A DNA stretch of 64,000 nucleotides from Aureobasidium sp. EXF-3400 (GCA_024195585.1 SWBL01000025.1:124001-188000), one strand, 5' to 3'; positions 11,479 to 25,063 are shown, counted from the first letter of the stretch. Numbers and translations are program-made. The notes: generated by a model from the letters alone, not told the origin.

Positions 11479-14400
11479 GACCGAATATCAGGAAGCCAGG
11501 TGTGTTGAGACGGGAATCGATTTCTAGCCGGCTTGATTCAGATCAGTCGTCCCTCAAAATCGAAAGCCTTGCAAATAATTCGTTGGTAATGGTGCACAAG
11601 AGCGGCCCCAGTATTGCCGACTTAGGTGCATATAAAAGGCGTACCGGTCAGGTTAGAGCATGTCATGAAGCTGCTGAGAAGGTTGACGAAACATGGGGGT
11701 CGACAGTTGCTCAGTATGACACGCAAGATGTAGACGCCGTCGTGGTAGAGCAGACGCAAAAGAGGACGGAGACGTAGACAAGGACAAGGACTCGTCTGAC
11801 GAGCGGCAAACGGGTCGCAAGGGTGATAAGCAAGCAGCAGGTGCAGCAGTAGTAGTAATGGATAGAGCGGCGAGATGCAGCCAACCCGCCACACGCAACG
11901 TTGGTGATCCTGCAAAAGGCTGCTGCGTCAGAATCAGAGTTGGCTATCCAAGGTACGAGTAGCGCAACTCGGCAACCCAACGGCTAGACAATCTGCTGTT
12001 TCCGGGGGCTCGATCAAAACTGTTAGTTACGATGATCAAGACAGGGCGCAGGAACAAGCGTCCGAGAAGGGCCGCGATGGAGTCAAAACCGAGTGCATGA
12101 GCGCCGCCCACTGCGGGACGCGAGAGAGCATCCACAAGGCAAAACAGATGATGATGACTTCCCCTCGCATATCTAATTCTAACCACGCACGGACGGATCC
12201 CACCATTGACTTTGTCTACCGCCGCCGGATCGGCAGAGAACATGTCGACTGGGGCGCTTGCCCATGCAGAAAGTCTGGAGCGAAACGTTTCCAACTGACA
12301 GGCGGGCAGCCAACCATCTAGAGACGTCGAGTACCGCGACGACAAAGCACCAACCCGCCATCCCACACAGCATGTGCGTACCCGCCCACGCCCTGACTAC
12401 CACCATGCGTTGCCTGGAGGGGGTTTGCACAGGACAGAGCCGAGGGAGCGAGAGCGTAGAAACGTAGAGTGGAAAAAAGGTACCCCTCGACACTAATCTA
12501 GAGGTGGGGTGTGCGCGCGCGCAACATGCAATGTACAAGACAGGTACATGATGGTGCATATTCAGGTGCAAACCAACCAGTCCACGGCAAAACGCAAGAC
12601 AATGCGTCCACGTACCCAACTATTACCCCTCTACTTTGTCCTTGTCTGCAAGACACCGCTGCACCTGAACACGCGCCCACCGCATTTCCAGCTCGTATCA
12701 GTCGTGTTAAAAGTCTTGGGGTCACGCACACCACACCCACCCCCTTCCCATACATACCTCGATGGAATCTGGACGAGGCGGTTTACCCTTTTCCACACAA
12801 ATATACGGTGTGCGCTGAGGGAAGGTGACCACTCACCAGCGAACATATCCGGCCAAGGCACCGCTACCCGGCCACCGCCAAGCCACAAAGACGGTGAAGG
12901 TCGTTGAAGGGGAGTGGTAGGTAGACAAAACGAGGAACAACAGTAAGAGAGAACGGCATGGAACGGGTCGTTAGCATGACGATCTGATCAAATAGGTAGA
13001 TGCCCTCTCTCACGATATCACTCCTCGGAGTGCGAGGGGGAGAAGTTGCTTTTCCTCGATCATGTTTCATCTGTGCCTTGCTCTTACCATATCGTTCATG
13101 CTCGTCTCTTGTCAGAAATGTCAGATCATGTCTCGCCCCGTCTGAGCTCCCAAGATCCGACTGGGTTTCAGAAACCCTAGTTGATCCCACATCGGGCTTC
13201 GCAAAAGGAGGGGGTTACGAAAAAGGTACATGGGCTCAGCGTGGTGCCAGACAAGGCCAAGCTTATTATGGAGGATTGATGATGATGATGAATATGTGTC
13301 TCAGAAAGCCGGATGATTCGTCAGGTCGCGATTTGCACCTTAATCTAGCACCCACCGCTGACCTGCATGAAAGAAACGAAGCAGCATTGTTTCCGGCAAG
13401 CGCACCTCCACCTCGCTGATCACTTGGTATTTATCCGTATGCACCATTCGACAAAATGTGTATATATTTTGATTGCTCGCTCTGTTTCTTCCAGTCCGAA
13501 ACCTCTCGTGCAGGTACACGCGAGAGTTGCGTGGACTTTCTAGATCCAGGTACCACGAGACAAGACTGTGCATTTTGACTTTGTCATGTGAAAGACCGCA
13601 TCGATGTCAGTTGCCCCTCCTCCACAGTGCCACTCCGGGATGGGGCTTGCAAGCCATGGGCATTGTTTCCATGCCGAGAGTTTCGCAGCTGCAAGGGCGA
13701 GACATGTTTGTTCAAGCAGGGCAGGCCTGGATTTCGGACCTCTTAAGCGCGATAGACACTCAATCCCATACATTCTTTTCGCTCGTCTGACTCCGGGTGT
13801 TTTGTCTCTCGTCATGCGACTGTCGCTGGGGTATGTAGGTGGTCTGCGAAACGGCAATCATGACACACGCAACATCTTGCCTTCCCCACTATCTTTGCAC
13901 ACTCTTTAAACAGATTCCGGCTCTGACCGGTCGGGTAAGAATCGAAATCAAGAGCTTGTAAGATTTAAAGACCACGCAGTCTTGCCTTCTTGTGCAACCA
14001 TATTCTCAGCTATTGTCATGTACCATATACGGAGTACGTTAAACGAAGTGACTCGTGAACCCCGGAGGCTGTTCCAGATGCTTGTCTGCCTTTTCCTTCC
14101 TCGATAACCACACGATAAGATTTCATATCGTGCAAGGCACCCGAAAAGTGCAAGCCCCAGCTCTATTCGTGAAAAACGCCTCTTCGTATATGATCCACCA
14201 AAAGTAAAGATCATCAAGGCACCAGGAGAAAAATGTCTCGGATAACTCGAAGGGGCGTCGCCATAAACGTGGAGACATGATCGGAAAGCAATAATCGACA
14301 GCAAGGTTAGGTACATTCGCGAGGTACGAAAAGCCCCGTAGACAAAGCCTATTTGCCTTGTTGCGTTGACCTCCCCTGGTCGTTTGTCAACTTGTCACTC

Positions 14401-14785
14401 GACTTGTCACTCAGCTCTTATATATCAGCTGTCTACATGCGCTTTACGCTTCGGAGGCCTGCTTTTCAGCCCCCAACGCCTAACTCCGTAAATTCTACAG
14501 CTGGGGGCATGCAAAACCTAGAAGCCATGTCTGGTATGGGGATCATGTGGTTCCTGCATCAGGTCCTGGTGATATAAGGTATCGGAGTTAAACGAATAGG
14601 TTTGTAAAGGCGCCTTTTCCGCTTTCTGTTTTTGTCTAAAAAGGTTACCACGCGACCATCGTTTCGACTATCTTGCTTCCAATACGACCCATAAGTTCAT
14701 CGGACGCTCTACTGTTTGTCAAGAGTCCAGACAACTGTATATTCCTTCCTGGTTTTTACAGCTGCCTCTGGTGGTATCAAAAAGT
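11479..14785. other. 3.3-kb gene-free stretch upstream of the C2H2 regulator
   Basis: No frame shows family resemblance or codon bias, and no tRNA or rRNA is seen. Frames up to 140 codons exist on both strands but are overlapping and composition-driven. Local features include a short alternating CG run near 12517-12527 and a GATGAT run near 13275-13290. It most likely holds the long promoter and 5' leader of the regulator, and possibly a non-coding RNA. Confidence 0.45.
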
Positions 14786-17732
14786 TTATTGCATGACCTG
14801 TGGTTGTGCATGTCAGCGATCTGAAACATGAATAGACTCGTTCTAGGAAGTGCTTACCTTTTCTCTCAACATGCCAATGAATTGAGCAGAGCTGACGGCC
14901 ATGTCGGCACGGTCCTCGATAAGAAGACTCTGAGCCCAGAGCCTGAGACTCGGGTCGCCGTCCTCGCGCACGAGATATAGCGAGGGCACCACGATGCTAC
15001 CGCAGCCCTTGGCACGATGGTCTCGGCTCTTCTCGACCACAGCGCGCACACGCTCGTTCATCTCACTGTCTATGATGGGCAATGAAGTCTTGCCTTGCTT
15101 CAGTGCGTTCTTGTCGTCGGTACCGAAAACATCCATGACTAGTGCAGGAACTGCGTCGCGACCAAGCCACAAGAACTGTGTCTGACCATCATCAATGAGG
15201 TAGAGACCAAATGGAACGACATTGGCTGAAGTCAAGTTAAGTGGAGGAGGCAAGGCAATGGCACCAGTCGTCGGGTCAGGGAGACCAGCGGTTTCCGGCA
15301 TGTCGTGCAACGAGTACAGGCGAGGATAAATGTATTGAATCATCAGAGGCAGGGGAAGCGTCGAAAGTAGACACAAGGCTGCAGAACGAAGATCGCTAGG
15401 AATCTGGGCAGATTTGCGGAGACCAAGCTGCAGTCATGTCAGTATGCAGCTCTCAAATTTACAGTTATAAACACTTACGTTCTTAATGAGACCCAAAAAT
15501 AGAGTTGGTAGACCTCTGAGGTTGACAGGGAACTGCAGACCACCACCACCCATGTTACCACCTGCAAGCTCCTTCTTATATGTCTGGAGAAGCTCGATGA
15601 TCTTGGCTTGAAGAGCATCTCTGGCGGCATCAAGACCGCTAGACAAAGCTCTCTCGACTGCCTTGTGACTGAAGTAGACAGCGATTGCTTGTTGGTCGGC
15701 GCTCGAGTAGACGTCTGCCAGGTTTTGTGTGGTAGGGATTGACAGGGTCATGACACGAATGCGGCGCTCGCCGTTACATGTTGTGTGTAGGACACCAGCT
15801 TGCAAACAGACAAACTGTTTTGTGACTGACTCATCGATGGCAATCTCGACAACGTATGCTTGGTCGCGAGGGAAGGCAGGGAAAGCGCAGAGATCGGAAC
15901 TACGGTTGAAGAAGTTTCCGTAGAAAGTGCTTGGGCGCAGTCCAGTGGTGGCTCTGACACGCAACACAGCCTCGAGACCAATCTCTGAAGATAGGTAGTC
16001 GCTGAACTCCGTTGCAAACTTGATGGCATCTTCGGTACGGGCGGCGCTCCAAGCAGGGTAAAAGTATGTCTGACCTCCAGTGTATCTGGGCAAGTTGCTA
16101 AGAGAAGCAACATCCTGGTACTGTGAAGAGAAGAGGAACATGTCGATTGAGACCTGAGTCTTTGAACACTCGACTGCGAAACTCTTGTAGAAGGCGTTGG
16201 CCGTCTGCAGCAGAGAGCTCTCCTTGCTTGTTCCCAAAAGCTTCTTGTCTTCTCTCATGTCCAGCTTGCCGTATCCGTGGTTGGGCAGAGAAGCTGTCAA
16301 GACAACCATCTTACCGCCAACGTGAGAAATCATCTTGTGTCCAGCACGCATAGCTGAGCCCATTGCCGAGAGACCATTCTGAGTGTTCTGGAACATGGAC
16401 TGAAGCTTGCCAAGGAAGGTCTCGATGTTTTGACGCGAATCGGCCAAGCTGACAAGGAGACCGTCTGGTGTAGGAAGGAAGGGCTCGTCAAGATCGCTCA
16501 CGACCAGCATGTTCGAGTCCGTGGTACCGCTGTCGTCGCGAGGGATGGTGAAGTAGTGCAAACTCGAATCGACAGCCATGAAAGCCAAGCGAGTTCTGCG
16601 GTCTGCATTGGGAATGCGATCAAGCGACTCGGCGACACAGCGGGCAGCAGTGGCAAGGAGACCGCTCTGGACCGAAGCGACACTGACGTCGAACAGGAAA
16701 AGGTATACCAGAGGTTGTGGGGCTCTGACCATGTACTCTTGAGGAGCAACAAACTCCATGACCGAGTAGTTGAGCTCGGGGCGCTGCCAGCGGTCAATGG
16801 CTTGTTGCTTCATGTTGTCCCAGTCGAAGGCCTGGGGGACGTCGTTGGTCAGGTTGCACATGTTGCAGCGCCATCGGTGGCTGTGGTCGAGGAAAGTGGC
16901 AAAGGGGTTGATGTAGGTACGGCATCTGCGACATCTCGCAATGACTTGATCGGGCTGAACAGGCACGTCGTCCTCGGCGTCGTGGAGAGTAGCGTAGGGT
17001 TGGATGACAAGGGCGAAGGGAAGCTTGGACTTCTTGAGGAGGGAGTTTGTCGAGGGAATGGCGTTCAGTGTCGAGCGAACGTACTTGGGCGGGCAGTTTG
17101 CGTTAGGAGAGGGAGTTACGCTGGACTGTGGCACATGTCAGTGATGGGTCGAGGGCTAGGGGGTTCGGACAAGCAGTCTGATGACAGTGCTCGAGACGTA
17201 CGTTGGGAGGTAGAATGATAGGAGGAGGAGGCAGATCAAGGTCCGAGACATGGAAGGGGGCACCCTGAACACTGATGTCGACAGGCTGGAGCGGGTTCAG
17301 ACGCTGAGCGGCAGGGGCGGCTTGCTGGGGAGCTTGTGCGGGTTGCTGTTGTTGTTGCGGTGCCATGCCCATCTGCGCAAACTGTTGTGTCATGCCAGGG
17401 ACTGCATCTGGAGGCTGGTATCCAGCGGCGGGAGCGCCGTATCCTGCAGCGGGTTGCTGCTGTTGAGGGTCAGGGTAGCCTGTGGCCTGTTGGACCGGGG
17501 CGCCGTAGCCATAACCAGCAGCGGGTTGAGCGGCACCGTAGGCGGTGGCAGGAGGAGGAGTCTGTGTCGCGGGCTGGCCAGCATTGGCGCCGGTGCCGAA
17601 TTCAAAGGCCTGACCGGCGTAGGCACGCTTCTTCTTTGCTGGGAGTTGCGAGGGAGCAGGGGTGCCGGCCTGCGATTGGTCGTACTCTTCCTGCGAATAG
17701 CCCTGCGCAGGGTATCCTTGGGGGTTGGCCAT
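14786..17732 (-). CDS. SEC24: COPII coat cargo receptor subunit Sec24
   Basis: Four exons on the minus strand, 17732-17202, 17125-15479, 15427-14858 and 14797-14786, give 919 residues, close to yeast Sec24. Introns are 76, 51 and 60 nt. The last exon holds only three codons plus stop (VMQ). Residues 1-170 are Gln/Pro/Ala/Gly-rich and disordered. A zinc finger has cysteines at 242, 245, 264 and 267 (CX2C-X18-CX2C, CRRCRTY and CNMC). Trunk ([14 protein letters not shown]), beta-sandwich, helical and gelsolin-like parts ([17 protein letters not shown]) follow. Sec24 pairs with Sec23 and selects ER cargo at exit sites. The tiny last exon is inferred from a good acceptor at 14798-14800; reading through the third intron would instead add three residues. 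Confidence 0.93.
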
Positions 17733-19066
17733 GATGCTGATGCTTGTGGCCGACTGCGAGATGCTGCGGCGGGATAAAATGAGATCAGCTCCGGTTATAT
17801 AGAGGTATATGGTATTATTGCAACACCTCTCCCTAACTTAGATTGTCTGGGGGAGTCGGGACAGCTTGCAGCCATCTGGCCAATCAACGCCTAGACCGCC
17901 CTGCGCGTCATCGCAACTACCACTTCTACCGAGTACAGGCAACAACATTGTTGATACCAACTTGCTTCGCAGTATATGTCTCTGCTCGTTGGATTGTTGT
18001 CAAGAAGAGTAAAGATCCGTGTGAGCATAGTGGGTTGAAAGCTCTTCAAAACTTACTGTCTTCAAATCATGGTAGTAACTGCACACGGAACTATAGCTGT
18101 CCAGGGCACCAAAAAGATTCAAGCTCCGAAACGTGTATATATCTCCCAACTGTCGGTATGACTGCATATGCCGCATACATAAGTATCAGGAACAACACAA
18201 AAGGCATATACGTATAGACAGAAAGCGTGTGAAAGGCACATGCGCCTGCCCAAAACCATGATAGGTTTTACCAGGGTGGTACTCTCAACATTGGGTCTTG
18301 GTCAAAACAGCTTCGCGCATCGGTCAAACACCCATAAACGACTATAGGAAGCATTAAAGGTTAAACGATAGGTGCGCACGAACATGATACCCGCAGGCTG
18401 CAAGAATATTAAGTAGACTTCTTCACTTTCCAGTCCGTAGACCAGAGAAGCAATGAAGTCGCGATTCACATTGAGAAAGCAAATAAATGGCAGATATATG
18501 GCAAATGAATAACGAACAAGTGGAAGAAAAGAAACCGCAAACAGGTGGAGAATGAACAGAAAGTGGATGGAAGATAAATAGCAGATAAATGGCAGTGTAG
18601 ACGAGAGAAAAGAGATACAAACCAAATACATACCTAGGTGTGAATGGAAAAGGACAGGCAGGGGGCCGAGGGGTTTAAATAGCTAAAGATGAGCTACCTG
18701 CTGACATAATCGAGCGAATAGATAGAATAGGGCACAAGACCATACTTGTGTGCTTCGTGACTGGTCCGTAAAGCTAAACCAGGTGGACCGAGCAAGTTAA
18801 TGTGGATATAGACTCGTGACGCGGTCAGGACGCGAGCGTCACGGGACCATGAGACCCGGGACATGCAAAAAAATGGGGAGACATGATCAAGGACGGACAT
18901 TCACTCATTGCAGAAACAAGTCGACGAAAGCGAGATCGAATGTTGTTGAAAAGAGTATTTGATATATCGTTGATGAGAAGGATGACGCAGATCGGGTATA
19001 TTGGAAGGACGCTAGAAAACGTAAAATCGTGGAAAGAAGACGTAGGCGAAGACCACTTGAGAATGT
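17733..19066. other. Intergenic upstream of SEC24
   Basis: No credible gene in 1.3 kb. Around 18480-18600 the sequence is AT-rich, with imperfect repeats of ATAAATGGCAG that create a hydrophobic shadow frame on the minus strand. It holds the SEC24 promoter next to 17733 and the 3' region of the gene ending at 19067. Confidence 0.4.
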
Positions 19067-19714
19067 CTAGGTGGCTTGTTCATCGATGTCCATTAATTCA
19101 TCGGACATGGAGGTAGTCGTGGTTGCTTGAGGCGCAGAGGCATTGCTCACCGCCGAAGGAGTGACCATGGCGGATGCGACATCAGGCCATTGGATGCGTC
19201 GGCGCACGCGTGGTGGTTCGGAGCGTGTGTATGGACTGTCAAAGCCGTCTGAGTCGGTGTCGGTATCTAGGGCCTCGGACCGTAACCGCTTGCGAGGGTT
19301 GGGCTGCACAGGTGACGAACGTGTTGAGGTGGAAGGCCGAGATGCGGGTTTCCAGCGTATGCGATGCAGACGACGAGCAAGAGCGGTACAGTCAGGTTCG
19401 TGGGTATTCTGTCCATCATCTTCTTCGTCGATCTCAAGAAATTGATTCGCATGATTGCGATCTGCGACAGGAGTGTCGACCTCTTCCAGCTCGTACGGAC
19501 GCAAGACCTGGGCTTGATGGGAATAATCCACATGGTCCTCTGACAGTTCCTCTATATCGAAATCGTAGTAGTTCTGGGGAGTTGAAGCGGGCTTGGATGG
19601 CGAAGATTGCCAAATGGTAACAGGGTCTTGCGCATAGAGTGGCGCATGTCCGGGATAGGCGGATTCAAGAGGCGATGAAGGGAAGCACGAATCAATCGCG
19701 ATGCGACCTGACAT
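19067..19714 (-). CDS. Hypothetical acidic/basic nuclear-like protein
   Basis: A single exon encodes 215 residues from the ATG at 19714 (MSGRIAIDS). Acidic stretches (DFDIEELSEDHVDY, FLEIDEEDDGQN) alternate with a basic patch PNPRKRLRSEALDTD and RVRRRIQWPDV. It ends in an acidic tail SDELMDIDEQA. The composition suggests a disordered nuclear protein. No domain is recognised. It shares a divergent promoter with the COPI alpha gene. Confidence 0.62.
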   Translation of the reverse strand: MSGRIAIDSCFPSSPLESAYPGHAPLYAQDPVTIWQSSPSKPASTPQNYYDFDIEELSEDHVDYSHQAQVLRPYELEEVDTPVADRNHANQFLEIDEEDDGQNTHEPDCTALARRLHRIRWKPASRPSTSTRSSPVQPNPRKRLRSEALDTDTDSDGFDSPYTRSEPPRVRRRIQWPDVASAMVTPSAVSNASAPQATTTTSMSDELMDIDEQAT

Positions 19715-20442
19715 GGTCTTGTTCGAGATGGTAAGGTTCGTGAGGCAGTGAAAGCTCAATCAAGGGAACGGCGAGATAGACGAAATGGCAGACCGGAGGC
19801 AGGAGGCGGCATCATGCAGTAACAATAAGATGACTGTTTGTCGAAGATGCTCAATGGTCATCAAGAAGAAGAAAGCTTAGAGACTACAAGGAGCAGAAGG
19901 TGGAATGTTGCGATACATTGCTCTTGTTGATTTGAAAGAGGTATGACGATGGCGGAGCCTGGACGAATGATGGGGAAGCTTAGAGACTCAAATGGAAGGA
20001 GCGGCCTGTGGGGAGCTCCTTCCTGCGAGGAATTGATCAACAGCTAGGACATATCTGTGGAAAGAGGTCACTGTCAGACGGGTCCAACAGGACAAACACT
20101 TGGTAAGATGTGGTCAACCAGGCAGGAGCAGGGGTTTCAGAGGTGGGTTGGTTGCAAGTGGAAAGAGCGGCGGCTTGGCGAACGTGGAGAAGGGATGGAT
20201 TCAGGGAGCGAAATAGACGTGGCAGTAAGGACAACTTGACAAGCAGTACCTAGCTGTAACAACACAATCCATCTTCTACCAACTCCACCAATCCTACCCT
20301 CGCCCGCCGCTCCGTCGTCGCCAGCTGCTGCGCATCCGACAAGACTTCTCTGGCAATTGCGCGCACTCCGTACCTCGATGTGTGAAGCTGCGGCTTCGGC
20401 TCTATAAATACAATCAACATGTCGTCCAACACATATCCCACC
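19715..20442. other. Divergent promoter region with a 13-bp direct repeat
   Basis: 728 bp separate the start of the minus-strand acidic protein and the COPI alpha start codon. The 13-mer AAGCTTAGAGACT occurs twice in the same orientation, at 19873-19885 and 19976-19988. Nothing else is recognised. Confidence 0.45.
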
Positions 20443-23400
20443 ATGCTCACAAAGGTCCGCGAGCTTCTTTGTCCCTGTAGCTTGACTTGTCTCTAACCTC
20501 TCACAGTTCGAGTCCAAGTCGTCGAGAGCAAAGGGCATTGCCTTCCATCCCAAGCGGTGCGCATCCAACCCAAACAATATAGACCTGCCACAGCATGCTG
20601 ATCATGTACAAGACCATGGATCCTCGTCTCGCTACACTCTTCCACCATCCAGCTATGGGACTACCGCATGGGTACCCTAATTGACCGCTTCGAAGAGCAC
20701 GACGGCCCCGTACGAGGTGTCGATTTCCACAAGACACAACCGCTCTTCGTGTCTGGTGGTGACGACTACAAGATTAAGGTCTGGTCGCTCCAGACTCGTC
20801 GCTGCCTCTTCACCCTCAATGGCCATCTCGACTATGTCCGCACCGTCTTCTTCCACCACGAGCTTCCTTGGATCATTTCAGCCTCGGACGATCAGACCAT
20901 TCGCATCTGGAACTGGCAGAACCGCTCGCTGAGTACGTCAGCCACCAAGCCAACTCTTCTAGTAGATTGCGTCTCTAACAATTCTCCATAGTCTGTACCA
21001 TGACCGGCCACAACCACTACGCTATGTGTGCTCAGTTCCACCCCAAAGAAGACCTCGTCGTCTCGGCCTCGCTCGATCAGTCCGTTCGCGTTTGGGACAT
21101 CTCCGGCCTCCGCAAGAAGCACTCGGCTCCCACCTCTATGACTTTCGAAGACCAGATGGCTCGCGCCAATGCAAACCAAGCAGACATGTTTGGCAACACA
21201 GATGCCGTTGTAAAGTTCGTGCTCGAGGGCCACGACCGTGGCGTCAACTGGGTGTCTTTCCACCCCACCCTACCCCTTATCGTCTCAGCTGGTGATGATC
21301 GCCTGATCAAGCTCTGGAGAATGAGCGAAACAAAAGCTTGGGAGGTTGATACATGCAGAGGCCACTTCCAGAACGCCTCAGCCGCTCTGTTCCACCCTCA
21401 TCAGGACCTAATTTTGTCCGTTGGCGAGGACAAGACTCTGCGCGTTTGGGACCTGAACAAGCGTTCCTCGGTCCAGTCATTTAAGCGTGAGAACGACCGT
21501 TTCTGGACAATCGCTGCCCACCCCGAGATCAACCTTTTCGCTGCTGGCCATGACAATGGTGTTATGGTCTTCAAGCTCGAGCGTGAGCGTCCCGCTTCGG
21601 CCGTCTACCAGAACAACCTCTTTTACATCACCAAGGATAAGCAGGTCCGCTCATATGACTTCACCAAGAACATTGAGAGCCCTTCAATGCTCTCTCTCAA
21701 GAAGCTTGGTAGCCCCTGGGTACCGCCGCGTGCCATCTCATACAACCCTGCAGAGCGTGCCGTCCTGGTCACTTCGCCTGCCGATGGTGGTTGCTACGAA
21801 CTGATCAACCTTCCCAAAGATGCTTCTGGTGCTGTAGAGCCTACTAACTCTTTGCGCGGCACGGCTACCTCGGCTGTCTTCGTCGCCCGCAACCGCTTCG
21901 CTGTTTTCAACCAGCCTAACCAGCAGATCGACATCAAGGACCTTCAAAACTCGACCACCAAGACCATCAAGCCCCCGCCTGGCACTGTTGACGTCTACTT
22001 CGGCGGTACCGGATGCTTGCTGCTCATCACTCCTACTACGGTTGTTCTTTACGACATTCAGCAGAAGAAGCAACTCGCCGAACTTGCTGTTAACGGTGTG
22101 AAGTACGTTGTCTGGTCTTCTGACGGTCTGTATGCCGCTCTGCTTAGCAAGCACAACGTGACCATCGTCAACAAGTCTCTGGAGCAGGTCAGCACACTAC
22201 ACGAAACTATTCGCATCAAGAGCGCCGTTTGGGACGACACTGGTGTCCTTCTTTACTCGACTCTCAACCACATCAAGTACACCCTTATGAACGGTGACAA
22301 TGGAATTGTTCGTACTCTCGACCAAACAGTATACCTTGTTCGTGTCAAGGGTAAGAGTGTCTACTGCCTCGATAGAGCTGCAAAGCCCAAGCTCATAACT
22401 ATTGACCCTACGGAATATCGCTTCAAGATGGCTCTTGTCAAGAGACACTACGATGAGATGCTGAACATCATCAAGAACTCCAGTCTTGTTGGTCAAAGTA
22501 TCATCTCGTACCTGCAGAAGAAGGGATACCCCGAGATTGCTCTCCAGTTCGTCCAGGACCCTCAGACCAGATTTGAGTTGGCCATTGAGTGTGGAAATCT
22601 CGAGGTTGCCGTTGAGATGGCCAAGCAATTGGACCGCCCCAAGCTCTGGCAACGCCTGAGCACTGAGGCTTTGGCTCATGGTAACCACCAAGTGGTCGAG
22701 ATGACCTACCAAAAACTGCGCAACTTCGACAAGCTCTCTTTCCTATACTTGTCAACTGGTGACGAGTCAAAACTGCAGAGAATGGCCAAGATTGCTGAGC
22801 ATCGTGGTGACATGACTTCTCGCTTCCAAAACTCTCTATACCTTGGTGATGTCCAAACTAGGATCGACATGCTCAAGGAGATCGATCAGTACCCTCTTGC
22901 TTACTTGACCGCCAAGGCCAACGGTATGGAAGAGGAGTGCCAAAACATTCTTGAAGCTGCCGGTCTCACGGAAGATCAAGTCACCATGCCTGACACTGGC
23001 AAGCCGCTATCGACTCCTTCCGTCATCGTCCCTACTTTCCAGTCAAATTGGCCGGTCAAGTCCTCTGGTGCTTCCTCGTTCGAGAAGGCCATGCTTGCCG
23101 ACGGTGGCGCTGAGGAGGTCGTGCCCGCAACCAATGGTTACGATGCTGACTTCCTTGAGGCTGAGACTGCAGTTCCTGAAGAGACTGCAGACGCCGAGCA
23201 AGAAGATGACGAAGATGCCGCTGGTTGGGACATGGGCGATGACAGCTTCGCCGAGGCTGAAGAAGAATTTGTCAACGTCGAAACCGTGGAAGCAGGTGCT
23301 GGCAGCAGTGAAGCAGACGTTTGGGCACGCAACTCACCAGTTGCTGCTGATCACGTTGCCGCTGGGTCTTACGAGTCTGCCATGAACCTGCTCAACAGGC

Positions 23401-24352
23401 AAGTTGGCGCAGTCAACTTCAAGCCTCTAGAGGCCAGGTTCGAGGAGATCTACACTGCTTCGCGTACTTTCTTGCCAGCGAACCCTGAGTTGCCGCCTCT
23501 TGTCAACTATGTTCGCCGCACACTCAAGGACACCGATTCGCGAAAGATTCTGCCTTTCATTCCCGGTGATCTTGAGACCATAACCACAACCGATCTACAA
23601 GCAGGAAAACAGTCGATGCAGAAGAACAAGCTCGAAGATGGTGTTCAAATATTCCGCAAGATCTTGCAGACACTGATCGTCAACGCTGTCTCGTCACAAA
23701 CACAAGTTAACGAGGTATGTTGAATCGAGATATGTTATAGAACTTCATACTAACACACCTTAGGCAAAGGAGCTTATCCAAACAGCTGCTCAATACGTTC
23801 TTGCTATGTCGATTGAGTTGACTCGCAGAGAACTTGTTGGAGGCACCACGGATTTGAGCTCTTTCTCCGAAGAAGACAAGAAGCGCGCTCTTGAGCTATC
23901 GGCTTACTTCACAATTCCTGCCATCGAGCCTCAACATCAGACCTTGGCCTTGTTCACTGCCATGAACTTTGCACACAAGAACAAGCAGTTGAGTAGTGCT
24001 CTTAACTTTGCCAATGCATTGATCGAGAGAGGAACAAATGCCCGTTTCAAGGAGAACGTAAGTGTATGCCGATCACATGCACAAAGTCCAAGCTAACCCA
24101 TTCTTGTAGGCAAAGAAGGTTAAGGCTGTATGCGAACGCCAACCCGGCGATGCGGTCGAAATCGAATATGACTCGTTCGCCGAGTTCGACGTTTGTGGTG
24201 CATCGTACACGCCGATCTACAGCGGAGAACAAAGCGTAAGCTGCCCCTACGATGGCATCAAGTATCAAGCACAGTACAAGGGCACAGTCTGTAAGGTGTG
24301 CGAGATCTGCGCCATCGGAGCGCCGGCCAGCGGTTTGAGGCTGACTGTCTAA
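20443..24352 (+). CDS. COP1: Coatomer (COPI) alpha subunit
   Basis: Six exons, 20443-20454, 20507-20556, 20613-20932, 20992-23714, 23764-24057 and 24110-24352, give 1213 residues, the usual alpha-COP length. The first exon holds only four codons (MLTK). Introns are 49-59 nt. N-terminal WD40 repeats are clear ([42 protein letters not shown]). A second propeller and the alpha-solenoid follow ([20 protein letters not shown]). After an acidic linker rich in EE/DD comes the C-terminal domain with [20 protein letters not shown] helices, and the cysteine pair CKVCEIC near the end. Alpha-COP binds dilysine signals on cargo and builds the retrograde Golgi-to-ER coat. The symbol follows yeast RET1/COP1 usage. 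Confidence 0.95.
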
Positions 24353-25063
24353 TCTACTATCGAGTAACCAGGGAGGGCCTGGTAAGGTATTGAGCGGGTG
24401 AAAAGAAGCTGTGCTGTTTTTTTGTGTAGGCTATCGCAACCAGTATTTTTGCATAACGATTAGAACGGAATCCACGTCATGCGCGTTGCAGTGATTGCGC
24501 GGTCTCTGCCTCGTCGTAATTTTATCTACCGTTTTGATATGGGTGTTCGCCGTTTTTGTGGCGTGGGAATCAACGGTCTCCAGCTTTATTTTCTCCCTAC
24601 TTTCCACTTCCACGTGTAAAGGTGCGACAAGCCGGGTCTGGATCTTTTCATTCTTCGATGTCTCTGCGAACGAATGCGCGACACAAACCATGCCTGAGAA
24701 TGTCGCAACTGCGAAGAAAGAATGGAGTCCAGGTTTTTGAGACGTCTCGCTTGCACGACTGTGTACAATGAATCTGGTAATTGACGAGCCCCCTCTCGGC
24801 ACCTGTATTATCATCCGCGCCACCCAGCCAACCTCCTCAACGGCTTTGTACCGTTTAGATAGAAGGATAAGATTTTTACTCTCCTATACTGTGGGGGTTG
24901 AGGTCTTATAAGTATGTATGCCTTCTGGCCAGAAGCGACTTACTTGCATCTACCTCAATATCACTCATATACTCGTCCCTGTACTTACCAGAGACTCAAC
25001 ATCCGATCTTCGACTATATCTGGACAAAGATAGCTGTGCTTCTTGACTCCAATCTATCACACC
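24353..25063. other. Intergenic between COPI alpha and GH64 glucanase
   Basis: Both genes read rightward. The stretch close to the glucanase contains CTTATAAGTATG near 24905, a possible TATA element. No gene is called; frames here are short and without family likeness. Confidence 0.4.

Noticed and set aside
14750..14775. TTTTTACAGCTGC resembling the hairpin-intron arm
   Set aside because: Only 13 bases match, the adjoining TGCA is missing and no second arm is present.
16430..17218. 262-codon plus-strand frame antisense to SEC24
   Set aside because: Fully inside SEC24 coding sequence on the other strand and without family likeness.
18302..18631. Hydrophobic 109-codon minus-strand frame
   Set aside because: Arises from AT-rich imperfect repeats; not a plausible membrane protein.
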